DNA from: Flavobacteriaceae bacterium
GTDB taxonomy: Bacteria; Bacteroidota; Bacteroidia; Flavobacteriales; Flavobacteriaceae
Direction of reading: 5' to 3'
Assembly (NCBI GenBank): GCA_023301205.1
Contig: JALZVC010000278.1
Coordinates: 1 to 7,452 of the forward strand
DNA: 7,452 bases
A model generated the notes under the pieces. The model searched no databases, was not told the origin of the DNA, and saw only the letters and a list, made by a program, of their open reading frames with translations. This document shows, piece by piece, positions 6,824 through 7,452 of this stretch (its first letter is position 1; each line of letters starts with the position of its first letter). A program made the position numbers and the translations under genes.

Positions 6824-6838
6824 TTATTTCAGAAATAA
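6824..6838. repeat. 15-bp near-perfect palindrome just after the TPR gene stop
   Basis: TTATTTC (6824-6830) and GAAATAA (6832-6838) are mirror arms around a single A, two bases beyond the TPR stop codon on the minus strand. It has just one G:C pair and no following T run, so it is not a convincing terminator. It may be an operator-like site upstream of the mpl promoter or a weak 3'-end structure. Confidence 0.3.
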
Positions 6839-6840
6839 TG

Positions 6841-7452
6841 CTACAACGCATCTATAAGTTTCTTCTCTGCAAGAGCTTCCTCAAAATCTGATCTGGAATC
6901 TATAGCTTTATTAACCCATAAAAGCGCATCGTCTTTATCACCCAAGTTTTTATAAATCTGAGCAAGCCTTAAATATGCCCAGTCTTTAGGCACCCCATCT
7001 CGCACAGAAAAATTATCTAAATAGGCGTGCAAACTACGAATACCATACTCAGCATCTAGATTATACTGCCCTACTATTTTTCCTATTTGATAATTTAAGC
7101 CATTTCTCTTGTGTATTTTTAAAGACGCCGAGGTAGTTTCTAGGGCCTTTTCTGGCTCGTTATTCTTCTCATAGTGGTCCGCCAGTTTCTCATAGGTATG
7201 AGGAGAACCCCCTATTTCAATTGCCATTTTATAATATTTCTCTGCATCTTTAGGTCGATCACTATACTCAGCGACATAACCTATTGCGAGATAACCGTCA
7301 ACCGCAGATATGCCCCGCAATTGATTTGCATACATTAACGCTTTGGTTTCGCTACCGCCTACAATACCTGGCAACTGAATATAAAACTCTACCAATGCCC
7401 ATCGTGCCTCAATATGATTTTTATCTAAACTAGCTGCAATTTCAAACTGTTC
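6841..7452 (-). CDS. Tetratricopeptide-repeat protein, C-terminal 203 residues (5' end beyond window)
   Basis: The frame stays open on the minus strand from base 7452 to TAG at 6843-6841. The TTG at 7395-7393 is not the start, since codons before it (EQFEIAASLDKNHIEARWA) continue the repeat pattern. Counting from the window edge, an ARWALVEFYIQLPGIVGGS segment (about 16-34) carries the PGIxGG motif found in a set of TPR proteins. Repeats follow near residues 53-81 (GYLAIGYVAEYS, then DAEKYYKMAIE), 86-113 (YEKLADHYEKNNEPEKALE) and 158-186 (AYLRLAQIYKNLGDKDDAL). No membrane segment or catalytic motif is visible; a signal peptide, if any, would lie outside. TPR arrays are protein-binding scaffolds, so no specific partner can be named. 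It lies 108 bp upstream of mpl on the same strand; a candidate mpl promoter between them argues against a strict operon. Confidence 0.85.
   Translation of the reverse strand, partial: EQFEIAASLDKNHIEARWALVEFYIQLPGIVGGSETKALMYANQLRGISAVDGYLAIGYVAEYSDRPKDAEKYYKMAIEIGGSPHTYEKLADHYEKNNEPEKALETTSASLKIHKRNGLNYQIGKIVGQYNLDAEYGIRSLHAYLDNFSVRDGVPKDWAYLRLAQIYKNLGDKDDALLWVNKAIDSRSDFEEALAEKKLIDAL

Noticed and set aside
1..7452. Mobile element, defence system, CRISPR array or phage remnant
   Set aside because: No transposase, integrase, nuclease or toxin motif, no direct-repeat array, no terminal repeats, and every sizeable gene is a recognisable chromosomal family.

Overview
The window looks like ordinary chromosomal DNA from a member of the Flavobacteriaceae (Bacteroidota). 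The evidence is a low-GC composition (mid to upper 30s percent by eye), a type IX secretion (T9SS) plug-like protein, a DUF3667 zinc-ribbon membrane protein, a Bacteroidota-type TAnnTTTG promoter element, weak or absent Shine-Dalgarno sites, and two non-ATG starts. I see no insertion sequence, phage gene, CRISPR array, tRNA or rRNA, and no sign of recent transfer.

Layout. Plus strand, 1-3341: a T9SS plug-family protein (DUF5103) that enters from the left edge with only the tail of its signal peptide visible; a group III truncated hemoglobin starting 5 bp after it at a TTG; a 90-bp gap; a DUF3667 protein with an N-terminal zinc ribbon and about five membrane segments, starting at GTG; then apaG, one base behind it. 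A 306-bp gap without a gene (3342-3647) carries a promoter-like TATATTTG and a leader with a small hairpin, and leads into pruA (3648-5273), the proline-catabolic glutamate-semialdehyde dehydrogenase. A strong A-stem-T hairpin (5299-5334) separates pruA from the convergent minus-strand genes and is placed to stop transcription both ways. Minus strand, 7452-5377: the C-terminal 203 residues of a TPR-repeat protein running in from the right edge, then a 108-bp gap with inverted repeats and a candidate promoter, then an Mpl-type Mur ligase for peptidoglycan recycling.

How the genes relate. Plug and hemoglobin are probably one transcript, and DUF3667 and apaG are very probably one transcript; a weak hairpin lies between the pairs. 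pruA and mpl each look like separate units. The functions are diverse (protein secretion, oxygen or NO chemistry, an unknown membrane role, ApaG, proline oxidation, cell-wall recycling) and I see no shared pathway. I found no convincing previously undescribed system. The items most worth a second look are the inverted repeat around the mpl promoter, the hairpin in the pruA leader, the divergent C-terminal motif in the Mpl clade, and the pairing of a T9SS plug with a truncated hemoglobin.
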